From the NCBI RefSeq assembly GCF_001280305.1, contig NZ_CP012623.1, positions 3,713,137 through 3,777,136 on the forward strand: a stretch of 64,000 bases of DNA, written 5' to 3'. Positions 29,973 to 37,726 of the stretch are shown here, piece after piece; the first letter of the stretch is position 1; each line of letters opens with the position of its first letter. A program made the translations under genes and the position numbers. Below the pieces are notes generated by a model. It worked only from the letters and a program-made list of their open reading frames with translations. It searched no databases and was not told the origin of the DNA. Origin of the DNA: Hymenobacter sp. DG25A. GTDB lineage: Bacteria > Bacteroidota > Bacteroidia > Cytophagales > Hymenobacteraceae.

Positions 29973-31388
29973 ATGATTCTCATTGTCGACGACGATATAG
30001 CGGTACGCACCTCTCTGGGGCTGCTATTAAAGCAGGCCGGCTACGCCACCCGTGGCGCCGCCACCCCGGAAGAAGCCCTGCGGGCCCTGCAGGAAGTCAG
30101 CCCGCAGCTGGTGCTCATGGACATGAACTACTCCCTGGACACCAGCGGCCACGATGGCCTGGATCTGCTGGCCAAGGTGAAGGTGCTGCAGCCCGCGCTG
30201 CCGGTTATTCTTATTACCGGCTGGGGCTCCATTACCCTGGCGGTGGAAGGCATGAAAGCCGGCGCCGCTGAGTTTGTGACCAAGCCCTGGAACAACGACG
30301 CCCTGCTGCAAACCATCCGCACCATTCTGGACCTGGCCACCCAGGCCGAAGCCTCCGAGCCGGATGAATCCACGCTCACCCGTCGCCAGCTCGACCGCCA
30401 GTACGACTTCAAGAACATTGTGGGCCAGGACCCGCACCTGCTGCATGTGCTGCGCAGCGTGGGCCAGGTAGCCGCCACCGATGCTTCCGTCTTGATTGAA
30501 GGCGAGTCCGGCACGGGCAAGGAGCTTATTGCCGAAGCCATTCACCAGAACAGCCAGCGCCGCCGCCAACCCTTTGTGAAGGTAAACCTGGGCGGCATCT
30601 CGGCCTCTTTGTTTGAGAGTGAGATGTTCGGGCACCGCCGCGGGGCCTTTACCGATGCTAAAGCTGACCGGGTGGGCCGCTTTGAGCTGGCCAACGGCGG
30701 CACCATTTTCCTGGATGAGATTGGCGAGCTGGACATGGGCTCCCAGGTGAAGCTGCTGCGCGTGCTGCAGGACCGCACCTACGAGGTGCTGGGCGACAGT
30801 AAGCCGCGCCGCCTGGACATCCGCGTGATTTGCGCCACCAACCGCGACCTGGCCCATGAAGTGCGCGAGGGCCGCTTCCGCGAGGATCTGTTCTACCGCA
30901 TCAACCTGATAACCGTGCGCCTGCCCGCCCTGCGCGAGCGGCCCACCGATATTCCGCTGTTGGTGCAGCACTTCGTGGATAATCTGCGGGCTACCTACAA
31001 CCGCCCGGCCCTGAAAGTGAATACCCGCGCCATGCACTGGCTGCGCGAGCAGCCGCTGCCGGGCAACATCCGGGAGCTGAAAAACCTGGTGGAGCGCGCC
31101 GTGCTGGTGAGCGGCAAGGATGAGTTGGGCCCCGAGGAGTTTCAGGCCCAATTCCAGAAAACGCCCGTGAAGGTGACGGCCGCCCCCGGCGAGCTGCCCG
31201 CCGTGGGCTCCATGACCCTGGACGAGCTGGAATCCCAGATGATTCGCAAATCCATGGACCACTACGCGGGCAACGTTTCCAAAGTAGCCAAAGCCCTGGG
31301 CCTGAGCCGCGGCGCCCTGTACCGGCGCCTGGAGAAGTACGATATTCCGTTTGATGTGGAAAAAGGCAACGCCGCCCTGGAAGGGTAG
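29973..31388 (+). CDS. Sigma54-dependent response regulator (NtrC/AtoC type)
   Basis: The 471 residues comprise a receiver domain (1-120; acidic DDD 6-8, phosphorylated Asp50, Lys in FVTKPW), an AAA+ domain (Walker A GESGTGKE, loop GAFTDA, Walker B GGTIFLDEIGEL, arginine motif EDLFYRINLI) and a Fis-type helix-turn-helix at the end (NVSKVAKALGLSRGALYRRL). The sigma54-contacting loop is GAFTDA rather than GAFTGA, a known natural variant. ATG 29973 is chosen because an upstream frame starts inside the permease gene. It is the best candidate to bind the TGTCCA-N4-TGGACA sites at 22085 and 25845 and to activate both efflux units. Confidence 0.95.
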   Translation: MILIVDDDIAVRTSLGLLLKQAGYATRGAATPEEALRALQEVSPQLVLMDMNYSLDTSGHDGLDLLAKVKVLQPALPVILITGWGSITLAVEGMKAGAAEFVTKPWNNDALLQTIRTILDLATQAEASEPDESTLTRRQLDRQYDFKNIVGQDPHLLHVLRSVGQVAATDASVLIEGESGTGKELIAEAIHQNSQRRRQPFVKVNLGGISASLFESEMFGHRRGAFTDAKADRVGRFELANGGTIFLDEIGELDMGSQVKLLRVLQDRTYEVLGDSKPRRLDIRVICATNRDLAHEVREGRFREDLFYRINLITVRLPALRERPTDIPLLVQHFVDNLRATYNRPALKVNTRAMHWLREQPLPGNIRELKNLVERAVLVSGKDELGPEEFQAQFQKTPVKVTAAPGELPAVGSMTLDELESQMIRKSMDHYAGNVSKVAKALGLSRGALYRRLEKYDIPFDVEKGNAALEG

Positions 31389-31418
31389 CCGCCGCCAAGC
31401 GCAATGAACCAGAAACGT

Positions 31419-31503
31419 GGTTATGCTGAGCTGGCCGCAGCACGTTGGTGGTGTGGTAACTCCCAGAAAGTGGTAGAACTGCTTCGGCCAGCTTAGTATG
31501 ACC
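31419..31503. repeat. Degenerate palindromic element between regulator and kinase
   Basis: GGTTATGCTGAGCTGGCCG (31419-31437) pairs with CGGCCAGCTTAGTATGACC (31485-31503) with three mismatches. It resembles the other intergenic palindromes in shape, but its sequence is its own (TATGCTGAGC) and its arms have decayed. It lies in the 163-base gap between two genes that should work together. Confidence 0.6.
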
Positions 31504-31551
31504 TTTCTTTCGATTCAGCATCCGCTACCTTGCTGTTTCTAATTTTGCTGC

Positions 31552-32862
31552 ATGACGCTGCGCGCTAAGTTTCTGCTCTTTGCCATTATTATTCACGGGG
31601 TGCTGGTGGCCTTGGCCTGGCAGGTACTGCGCCAGAATACCGTGCTGTTCATCAGTGCCGAGCTGCTGCTGCTGGTATCGGTGGTACTGACGGTGCATTT
31701 GTACCGGGGCTTTGTGCGCCCGTTTCAACTGATTGCGGCTGGCACGGAGGCCATTAAAGCCAAGGACTTCTCCACCAAGTTCATGCCCGTGAATCAGCGG
31801 GAGATGGACCAGCTGATTGAAGTTTACAACCACATGATTGACGAGCTGCGCCAGGAGCGCATCACCCAGCACGAGAAAAGCTTCCTGCTGGAGCACCTCA
31901 TTCAGGCCTCTCCGGCGGGTATTCTCTTGCTGAATTTCGATGGCCGCATTGAGTCCGTGAACCCGGCCGCCGCGCGCATGCTGCAGCTGCCCGCCCCCGC
32001 GCTGGTGGGCCAGCTGCCGGCCGCCCTGCCCGGCGACTGGGGCCCGGCCCTGAGCAGCCTGCAGCCCGGCCACCCGCAGGTGGTGCAGCTCTCGGGCGTG
32101 CAAACCTACCGCGCGCACACCTCGCACTTCCTGGACCGGGGCTTCACGCGCTACTTTATTCTGCTGGAGGAGCTCACGCAGGACCTCATCCGGCAGGAAA
32201 AGCAGGCGTATGAAAAGCTGATCCGGATGATGTCGCACGAGGTGAACAACTCCATCGGGGCCGTAAACTCCATCCTGCAGTCCTTCCACTACTACGCCCC
32301 GCAGCTGGCCGACGAAGACCGCGCCGACTTTACGGAGGCGCTGGAAGTTTCCGTGAACCGCAGCACGCACCTAGCTAACTTCATTGCCAACTTTGCCAAC
32401 CTGGTGCGCCTGCCGCCGCCCACCCTGCGCCCCGTGGATGTGCACGAGCTGCTGAAATCTACCTGCCGTCTGCTGCAGGTACAAAGCGAAAACCGCAACA
32501 TCCGCTGGCATTGGGAGCTAACGCCGGGGCCGCTGTTTGTGGCGCTGGATGGCCAGCAGCTGGAGCAGGCCCTGCTCAACATCGGTAAAAATGCCCTGGA
32601 GGCCATTGGGGAAGATGGCAATATCTGGGTGCGCACCACGGCTTCGCCGCCCACGGTGGTGCTGGAAAACGACGGGCCCGGCATTCCGCCCGAGGTGCAG
32701 CGCCGCCTGTTCACGCCCTTCTACAGCACCAAGCGCGACGGGCAGGGCATTGGCCTTACCCTCATCCGCGACATTCTGCTGCAGCACCATTTTCCTTTCA
32801 GCCTGAAAACTCAGCCCAATGGCCGCACTGCTTTCAGTATAGAGCTGACGGCCACGGAATAA
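31552..32862 (+). CDS. Membrane histidine kinase, NtrB/NtrY-like
   Basis: The 436 residues contain two membrane spans at the start (about 5-25 and 30-50) with almost no periplasmic loop, a HAMP-like region (52-105), a PAS domain (about 110-200), a HisKA motif with His229 in RMMSHEVNNSIGAVNS, and an ATPase domain (NIGKNALEAIG as N-box, ENDGPGIPPEVQ as G1, GQGIGLTLIRDIL as G2). The short loop suggests sensing of a membrane or internal signal. It is the expected partner of the sigma54 regulator 163 bases upstream. Confidence 0.93.
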   Translation: MTLRAKFLLFAIIIHGVLVALAWQVLRQNTVLFISAELLLLVSVVLTVHLYRGFVRPFQLIAAGTEAIKAKDFSTKFMPVNQREMDQLIEVYNHMIDELRQERITQHEKSFLLEHLIQASPAGILLLNFDGRIESVNPAAARMLQLPAPALVGQLPAALPGDWGPALSSLQPGHPQVVQLSGVQTYRAHTSHFLDRGFTRYFILLEELTQDLIRQEKQAYEKLIRMMSHEVNNSIGAVNSILQSFHYYAPQLADEDRADFTEALEVSVNRSTHLANFIANFANLVRLPPPTLRPVDVHELLKSTCRLLQVQSENRNIRWHWELTPGPLFVALDGQQLEQALLNIGKNALEAIGEDGNIWVRTTASPPTVVLENDGPGIPPEVQRRLFTPFYSTKRDGQGIGLTLIRDILLQHHFPFSLKTQPNGRTAFSIELTATE

Positions 32863-32945
32863 GCACCCGCGAGGCGGCTAATTTCACTGGCCCGGATAGG
32901 CGCAGCGTGCAGGCGGTTGTGTATCTTTAGGTAGTTGCGAAACCT

Positions 32946-33629
32946 ATGAGGCAATCCGTACTAAGCACTTACTTGATGCACCACATCGGGGCACTGCCCT
33001 CGCTGGTGCGGGTCGGGCTGGCGGGTGCGCTGGCAGTGGTTACCTTTCTGCTGGTGCAGCATCAGCCGCATCTTACTACGCGCCTGCTGGCCGCCTGGAA
33101 TGCTTTTGCCTTCACCTGTCTGGTGCTCATCTGGTCGGCGGTATTCACCGCCGAGCCCGACCATATCCGGAAAGTGGCCGTGTCCGAAGACCCGGGCCGC
33201 ACCGTGCTTTTTATTTTTGTGCTGGTGGGCATTCTGGCCAGTCTGGTAGCTGTGGTAGCGCTGCTGCGCGCCATGCGCAACCTCCCGCCCGAGCTGCTCC
33301 AAACCAATGTGGGACTTTCTATTCTGGCCGTAGCATTTGCCTGGCTGTTGCTGCACACGCTCTTCACGCTGCACTACGCCCACCTGTACTATGCCCCCAC
33401 CGATGTGGAAGAGGAAGGCGGCCTGCAGTTTCCCGGCAACACCCCCGACCCGAACTACCTGGATTTCGCCTACTTCTCCTTTACCATCGGCATGACGGCC
33501 CAAACCTCCGACATCGGCGTCAGCAGCCAGCACATCCGGCGGCTGGTTCTGGTGCACGGGCTGCTCTCCTTTATTTTCAACACGGCCCTGGTAGCTATGA
33601 CCATCAGCGGGCTGGCCAGCACTTTGTAA
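32946..33629 (+). CDS. DUF1345 family membrane protein
   Basis: The 227-residue protein has five to six hydrophobic spans. It carries the DUF1345 layout, including FTCLVLIWSAVF, TLHYAHLYY, and NYLDFAYFSFTIGMTAQTSDIGVSS, which is the family's conserved part. Its function is unknown; the last region resembles the pore region of small ion channels but is not proof of one. It follows the kinase by 83 bases on the same strand. TATCTTTA at 32922-32929 may be its own -7 box. Confidence 0.88.
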   Translation: MRQSVLSTYLMHHIGALPSLVRVGLAGALAVVTFLLVQHQPHLTTRLLAAWNAFAFTCLVLIWSAVFTAEPDHIRKVAVSEDPGRTVLFIFVLVGILASLVAVVALLRAMRNLPPELLQTNVGLSILAVAFAWLLLHTLFTLHYAHLYYAPTDVEEEGGLQFPGNTPDPNYLDFAYFSFTIGMTAQTSDIGVSSQHIRRLVLVHGLLSFIFNTALVAMTISGLASTL

Positions 33630-33989
33630 GGGTTGCGGCGGCCGTGGAAGAGCCGGTGGTCTACAGTGGGTTAATTCTTGATTTTCTGTGATTTACGATA
33701 ATGGCATAAGCCGGCGGCTTACAGGCGCTGTATAAAAATACGTATTTATCGCAGTACAAAATCAGTAAGAATGCTGAGGGAATCAGCCTCTGTTTTTCCC
33801 GAACTATGCAAAAGCAAACATAGGCGGAGTAGCGGGTCTGTCGTAGGGTTCGCTACTCTGCAACCCTACCTGCGGCGACGCTTGAAATGAGATAATACAC
33901 CCCTGCTTACCATGGGGTACAGGTATATAGATCTATATCTTATAGTTATAGCCAAATTCTATTGTTATGGCTTAATGTGCATAAGGATT
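33630..33989. other. Intergenic region between convergent genes
   Basis: No gene is supported. It contains a hairpin GTAGGGTT/AACCCTAC (33843-33869) and an AT-rich stretch near 33920-33950. Apart from these I see nothing. Confidence 0.4.
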
Positions 33990-34027
33990 AAGAAAGGCTG
34001 GCGGTTTCTGCCAGCCTTTCTTCCTTT
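33990..34027 (-). terminator. Terminator of the NarL-type regulator gene
   Basis: AGAAAGGCTGGC and GCCAGCCTTTCT form a 12-bp stem with a seven-base loop, 35 bases past the regulator's stop, with T-rich sequence on both sides; it may serve both strands. Confidence 0.65.
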
Positions 34028-34061
34028 TACAGGCTGCAAGCCCGCTGTTTTGGCCGCCGGG

Positions 34062-34703
34062 CTAGGCAATAATGCCATGGCGCACCGCATACTTAATGAG
34101 GGCCGCTGTGTTCTTTACCTGCAGCTTATCCAGAATGTTTTGCCGGTGCGAATCGATGGTGCGCTTGCTGGTGTAGAGCTGTTCGGCAATTTCGTTGGTG
34201 GTGAGGCCATCCCCCATCAAAATGAGGACTTCCAACTCCCGGGCCGAGAGCTCCGGCGTATTTTCCTTGCGGGAGAGGGGCGAGATTTGCTGCAGCCGCT
34301 CCAAGGCATCCATGCCAATGGCCGTGCTCAGAAACGGCTGCCCGGCCGCTACCGTACGGATAGCGTAGGCCAGCTCGGCGGCATCGGCGGTTTTCAGGCT
34401 GTAGCCTAAAGCCCCCGCGGCCAGCATGCTACTCACCGACTGCTCGTGGTCCAGCATAGACAGGGCCAGTACTTTCACCTGGGGGAATCGGCTCAGCAAA
34501 AGTGGGAGCGTAGAAAGCCCATCCAGCACGGGCATGGCCACATCCAGCAAAATCACATCGGCTGGGGTGTGCTCCAGCATATCCAATAGTTCCTGGCCAT
34601 TGCCAGCTTCCCCTACCACCTCTACTTCTGGCACCTTTCCCAGCAATGACCGAATGCCATTGCGGAGGAGAGTATGATCATCAGTAAGTATAACACGAAT
34701 CAT
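34062..34703 (-). CDS. NarL/FixJ-type response regulator
   Basis: The 213 residues have a receiver domain (acidic pair in ILTDDHTLLRNGI, phosphorylated Asp in VILLDVAMPVLDGL near residue 54, switch region LALSMLD and a Lys in YSLKTADA) and a LuxR-type helix-turn-helix (LSARELEVLILMGDGLTTNEIAEQLYTSKRTIDSHRQNIL). No histidine kinase is adjacent, so it is an orphan here. It is transcribed alone on the minus strand with its own terminator, upstream of the tRNA gene on the same strand. Confidence 0.93.
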   Translation of the reverse strand: MIRVILTDDHTLLRNGIRSLLGKVPEVEVVGEAGNGQELLDMLEHTPADVILLDVAMPVLDGLSTLPLLLSRFPQVKVLALSMLDHEQSVSSMLAAGALGYSLKTADAAELAYAIRTVAAGQPFLSTAIGMDALERLQQISPLSRKENTPELSARELEVLILMGDGLTTNEIAEQLYTSKRTIDSHRQNILDKLQVKNTAALIKYAVRHGIIA

Positions 34704-34824
34704 GCGCGTACCTTTAAAGTATCTGAATTGAATCAGCCACGATACTCGTTGGCACGGAAGTCCGCCCTTGGTGGGCGGCCGCAGTGCAGAAACAAGTAAC
34801 GCCTGCGGAATAAACTGTAAAAAG

Positions 34825-34896
34825 TAGCCCCGGCGGGAATCGAACCCACATCAAAAGTTTAGGAAACTTCTATTCTATCCGTTGAACTACGGGGCC
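34825..34896 (-). tRNA. tRNA-Arg (anticodon CCU)
   Basis: 72 bases fold as a complete cloverleaf: acceptor GGCCCCG/CGGGGCU with a G:U first pair, D stem GUUC/GAAU, anticodon stem GAAGU/ACUUU with loop UUCCUAA, and T arm GUGGG-UUCGAUU-CCCGC. The anticodon CCU reads AGG. CCA is not encoded. A short T-run follows on the minus strand and may end transcription. Confidence 0.92.
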
Positions 34897-34910
34897 AGCG
34901 GGTTTGCGCG

Positions 34911-34942
34911 TAAAGGTAACCGGAAACACACTGGTGTGCCAA
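34911..34942 (-). promoter_or_regulatory. Promoter of tRNA-Arg
   Basis: On the minus strand, TTG (34942-34940), 21 bases, then TACCTTTA (34918-34911). The -7 box has one mismatch to TAnnTTTG. It lies 15 bases upstream of the mature tRNA. Confidence 0.5.
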
Positions 34943-34995
34943 ACCTGCGCCACAACGCCCCGCGTATCCGGTAATCTTTCGCATATTCACCCTCT

Positions 34996-36177
34996 ATGGG
35001 CTTACTTGATGATATACGTGCCGCGCGGCGCACCGTGGGCAGCCGGGTGGCCGTGCCGGAGCCACAGCCCGCGTTGCTTTTCATCCCCGATATCAGCGGC
35101 TTTACCCAGTTTATTGAAAACTCAGGCAGCCCCCTGGCGCCCTGGCTGATTGCCGATTTGCTGGAAGTACTCATTGAAGGCAATATGCTGGATATGCAGG
35201 TGAGTGAGATTCAGGGCGATGCTATTCTGTTTTACCGGCTGGGCCGGCCCCCGGCCATTGCGGAGGTAGTGGCGCAATGCCGCCGCATGTTCCTTGATTT
35301 TCAGAACTACCTGCGGTTGGTAGAGCGGGATGCCGGCTCAGCCCTAGGCGCGGCCCTGCTGGCCAACGAGCTGACGCTGAAAATCATTGTGCATTATGGG
35401 CAGGTGCACGTGGCCCAGATCCGGCAGTACACCAAGCTCATGGGCCGCGACGTAATTGTGGTGCACCGGCTGCTTAAAAACGACATTATGGGTGGGGAGT
35501 ACGCCCTGCTCTCCGATGGCTACCTGAATACGCAGCCGCCGGCGGCTATTCGGGGCAGCTTTTCCTGGACGCGCCTGCTTCACGGCTTAACTACTTACGA
35601 TGTGCTGGGGGCTATTTCCTACCGCTACGCCCACCTCACACCCCTGCGCCTGCTGGTAGACCGGCACGGCCAGGCCCGTCCGGCTGGCACCCAGGCCAAC
35701 GCCGTGGTGGTGCGCCGCGTGCTGCCGGTGCCCGCAGGCTATGCGCTGCGGATAGTGAGCAACCTGCGGCTGCGCTGCCGCTGGCTGCAGGGCGCGCACT
35801 CCGTGGAGTATGACCGAACCAAGGCCAACCGCCTGGGCACCAACTACCGTATTGGCCTGAACCGTGGCGAGATAAACGTGCAGGCCGTGCAGCGCTTTGA
35901 GCAGGGCGAGCGGCTGGAATACGTAGAGAAGATTTCCCACTTCCGCATATTCCCCAACTCGCTGCTGTTCTTTTTTCTGGAGGAGGTTTCTGACCAGGCC
36001 TGCCTGCTCACCTTGGAGTTTCGCTACGGCCATATTGCGGGGGCTTCTGCGCTTATCCGGTTTGGGCAGCTGCGGCGGCTGCAGCGCTTTCTGGGGGCCT
36101 CCATCCGGCAGCTGGAAGTTATCTGCAACCAGATGCGGGAGCGGCAACGGGCGAAAGAGACTCCCCCGGAAAAATAA
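34996..36177 (+). CDS. DUF2652 protein: class III nucleotidyl-cyclase-like domain plus SRPBCC-like domain
   Basis: In this 393-residue protein, residues about 25-180 follow the class III cyclase fold. LLFIPDISGFTQFI and SEIQGDAILFYRLG hold the two metal-binding Asp. IVHYGQVHVAQIRQYTKLMGRDVIVVHRLLKN corresponds to the last catalytic part; there the usual Asn is Ile while the Arg is kept. Residues about 240-380 look like a START/SRPBCC lipid-binding fold. No signal peptide or membrane span was seen. The family is annotated only as DUF2652; whether it makes a cyclic nucleotide is open. It faces the HD-PycTM gene tail to tail, separated by 55 bases with a shared terminator. Confidence 0.8.
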   Translation: MGLLDDIRAARRTVGSRVAVPEPQPALLFIPDISGFTQFIENSGSPLAPWLIADLLEVLIEGNMLDMQVSEIQGDAILFYRLGRPPAIAEVVAQCRRMFLDFQNYLRLVERDAGSALGAALLANELTLKIIVHYGQVHVAQIRQYTKLMGRDVIVVHRLLKNDIMGGEYALLSDGYLNTQPPAAIRGSFSWTRLLHGLTTYDVLGAISYRYAHLTPLRLLVDRHGQARPAGTQANAVVVRRVLPVPAGYALRIVSNLRLRCRWLQGAHSVEYDRTKANRLGTNYRIGLNRGEINVQAVQRFEQGERLEYVEKISHFRIFPNSLLFFFLEEVSDQACLLTLEFRYGHIAGASALIRFGQLRRLQRFLGASIRQLEVICNQMRERQRAKETPPEK

Positions 36178-36214
36178 AATGCCCGGCCACCACACGGGCA
36201 GCCGGGCATTTTAT
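36174..36214. terminator. Bidirectional terminator between DUF2652 and HD-PycTM genes
   Basis: ATAAAATGCCCGGC and GCCGGGCATTTTAT form a 14-bp stem with an inner loop, A/T-rich on both sides, so it can serve both convergent genes. It starts inside the stop codon of the DUF2652 gene. Confidence 0.8.
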
Positions 36215-36232
36215 GCTCCCTGCTAAGCAGGG

Positions 36233-37459
36233 CTACATTTTATACAGTAGCACAATGCCGAAGGAAATGGTTGTCAGAATCAGGCCAACCATAAAAATGG
36301 TGTAGCTGATGCGCAGCAGCCGGTATTTACGGGCCAGCACCTCGCCCAGGTAGTAAATATCCGTCACCATGTTGGTGTAGAGCTTTTCTTTCTGGCGCAT
36401 CAACTCGTTCATGCCGCCTTGGAAATCATCCAGATTCAGCTTGGTGAAGTTGCCGAAGAACAGCAGGTTGACGCGCCGGTTAGTAGCTACCTGCGGGCTG
36501 CGGCTCAGCCACTTAAAGCTGGTTACATCGGGTTGGGCCGAAAGGATGGCCGATACCACCGAGCCCAGCGCCGTGGCCAGCAGAATGCCCATGGGCACGG
36601 TCAGGATGGGGTTTTTTGTGAAAGCCGGCCCCAACGCCGTAGACTTGGCGCCCAGGTAGGTGATGATAACCGACATAATAACCGCATTCAGGCTGATCAT
36701 CATGTTCGCCTTTTTATCGGCCATGTCTGACAGCTTCATGTGGTTGCTGTACGTGGTTCGGAACATGGTTTCCACGCCGCGCTTGGGCTCGGCAAAGGTG
36801 TCGGTGGCCTCTTTATCTTTCTTCTTGGCCTTTTTCTCGGTCTTTTTGAGCTGCTTGCGCTGCGCCTTAATATTATCCTTCAGCTGCTCTTTGTAGCGCT
36901 CCTTGCCGGTATCACTGAGAAACTTAAAGGTGAGCAGGAAATCCAGCTGATATTCGGCCCACTCCGGGGTGCTGTATGTTTTGCCCAGGGCAGCTTCCCA
37001 CTCGGCGCGCAGTATCTCGGCGTTGCTCAGGAAATCTTCCCGCCCCAGGCTGCTCATATCGGCATCCATGAGCAGCTTCTGCATCTCGGTTTCGCAGGTT
37101 TCGTCGCGGTGCGTGGCTTTGATGAGGTCTTTCACCACGGCAATACGCTCGGGCGGGTAGCTCTGCTCCGTCAGCCACTGCTCGGCTATGGCCATGCTCC
37201 GGTACTCGTGCCCATCGTAGACTTCGGTATAGCCGGTATCGTGAAACCAGGCTGCCAGTAGCAGCATTTCCAGATCGGTGGCGGAAAGGCCCGCCGCCTG
37301 GCCCAGCGCCGCCGCCTCCTTCACGGTAGTGGCCGTGTGCTTGAAGGAGTGATAAACGAGCTGTTTGGGTAGCTTCTCCTCAAAAAAGACTTCGATGAAT
37401 TTCTTGGCCTTTTTGACGATTTCAGTTTTAGCTACACTTATGGTTTCAGAAGCTTCCAT
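36233..37459 (-). CDS. HD-domain protein fused to a Pycsar-effector-type membrane domain (PycTM/DUF5706)
   Basis: The 408 residues start with an HD phosphohydrolase domain (about 25-185): H37/H41 in YHSFKHTATT, His73-Asp74 in AAWFHDTGY and an Asp at 132/134 in LLMDADMSSL. A Lys-rich charged helix (about 200-235) follows, then the PycTM part: a conserved lead MADKKANMMISLNAVIMSVI as first span, a second span at about 288-312 and a third near the C-terminus (FMVGLILTTISFGIVLLY). PycTM domains act as membrane-damaging effectors in Pycsar anti-phage systems, activated by cCMP or cUMP. HD domains hydrolyse phosphoesters. HD-PycTM fusions are known in Bacteroidota, but their job is not settled. Confidence 0.85.
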   Translation of the reverse strand: MEASETISVAKTEIVKKAKKFIEVFFEEKLPKQLVYHSFKHTATTVKEAAALGQAAGLSATDLEMLLLAAWFHDTGYTEVYDGHEYRSMAIAEQWLTEQSYPPERIAVVKDLIKATHRDETCETEMQKLLMDADMSSLGREDFLSNAEILRAEWEAALGKTYSTPEWAEYQLDFLLTFKFLSDTGKERYKEQLKDNIKAQRKQLKKTEKKAKKKDKEATDTFAEPKRGVETMFRTTYSNHMKLSDMADKKANMMISLNAVIMSVIITYLGAKSTALGPAFTKNPILTVPMGILLATALGSVVSAILSAQPDVTSFKWLSRSPQVATNRRVNLLFFGNFTKLNLDDFQGGMNELMRQKEKLYTNMVTDIYYLGEVLARKYRLLRISYTIFMVGLILTTISFGIVLLYKM

Positions 37460-37726
37460 GGAACGATGGCGGGAACGGCGGCTGGCCGCATAAAAAAGGT
37501 GAGAGGGCGCCGCTAATTAAAGTAAAACGCGAAAAGGGCAGAGAGGTTATCCTAGGGCTGCCTGAACCGTGGGGCGCTGCTTTGCGTAGGGCTGCGCATA
37601 CATCTTTCCCAACGCCGGGCCCGTCCGGAACGTATCGGGAAATTACGCTGCTTTTGCTACAAGATAAGAAGCAGTAGCCTCCTCACCAGTAACGGCCCTC
37701 CTGATAGGGGCCGCTTCCACCATCGT

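Noticed and set aside
33843-33869. Hairpin GTAGGGTT/AACCCTAC as terminator or operator
   Set aside because: There is no T-run and it is not near a start or stop codon, so no role can be supported.
33912-34409. A 165-codon plus-strand frame over the end of the NarL-type regulator
   Set aside because: It begins in non-coding AT-rich sequence, crosses a terminator and then shadows the regulator.
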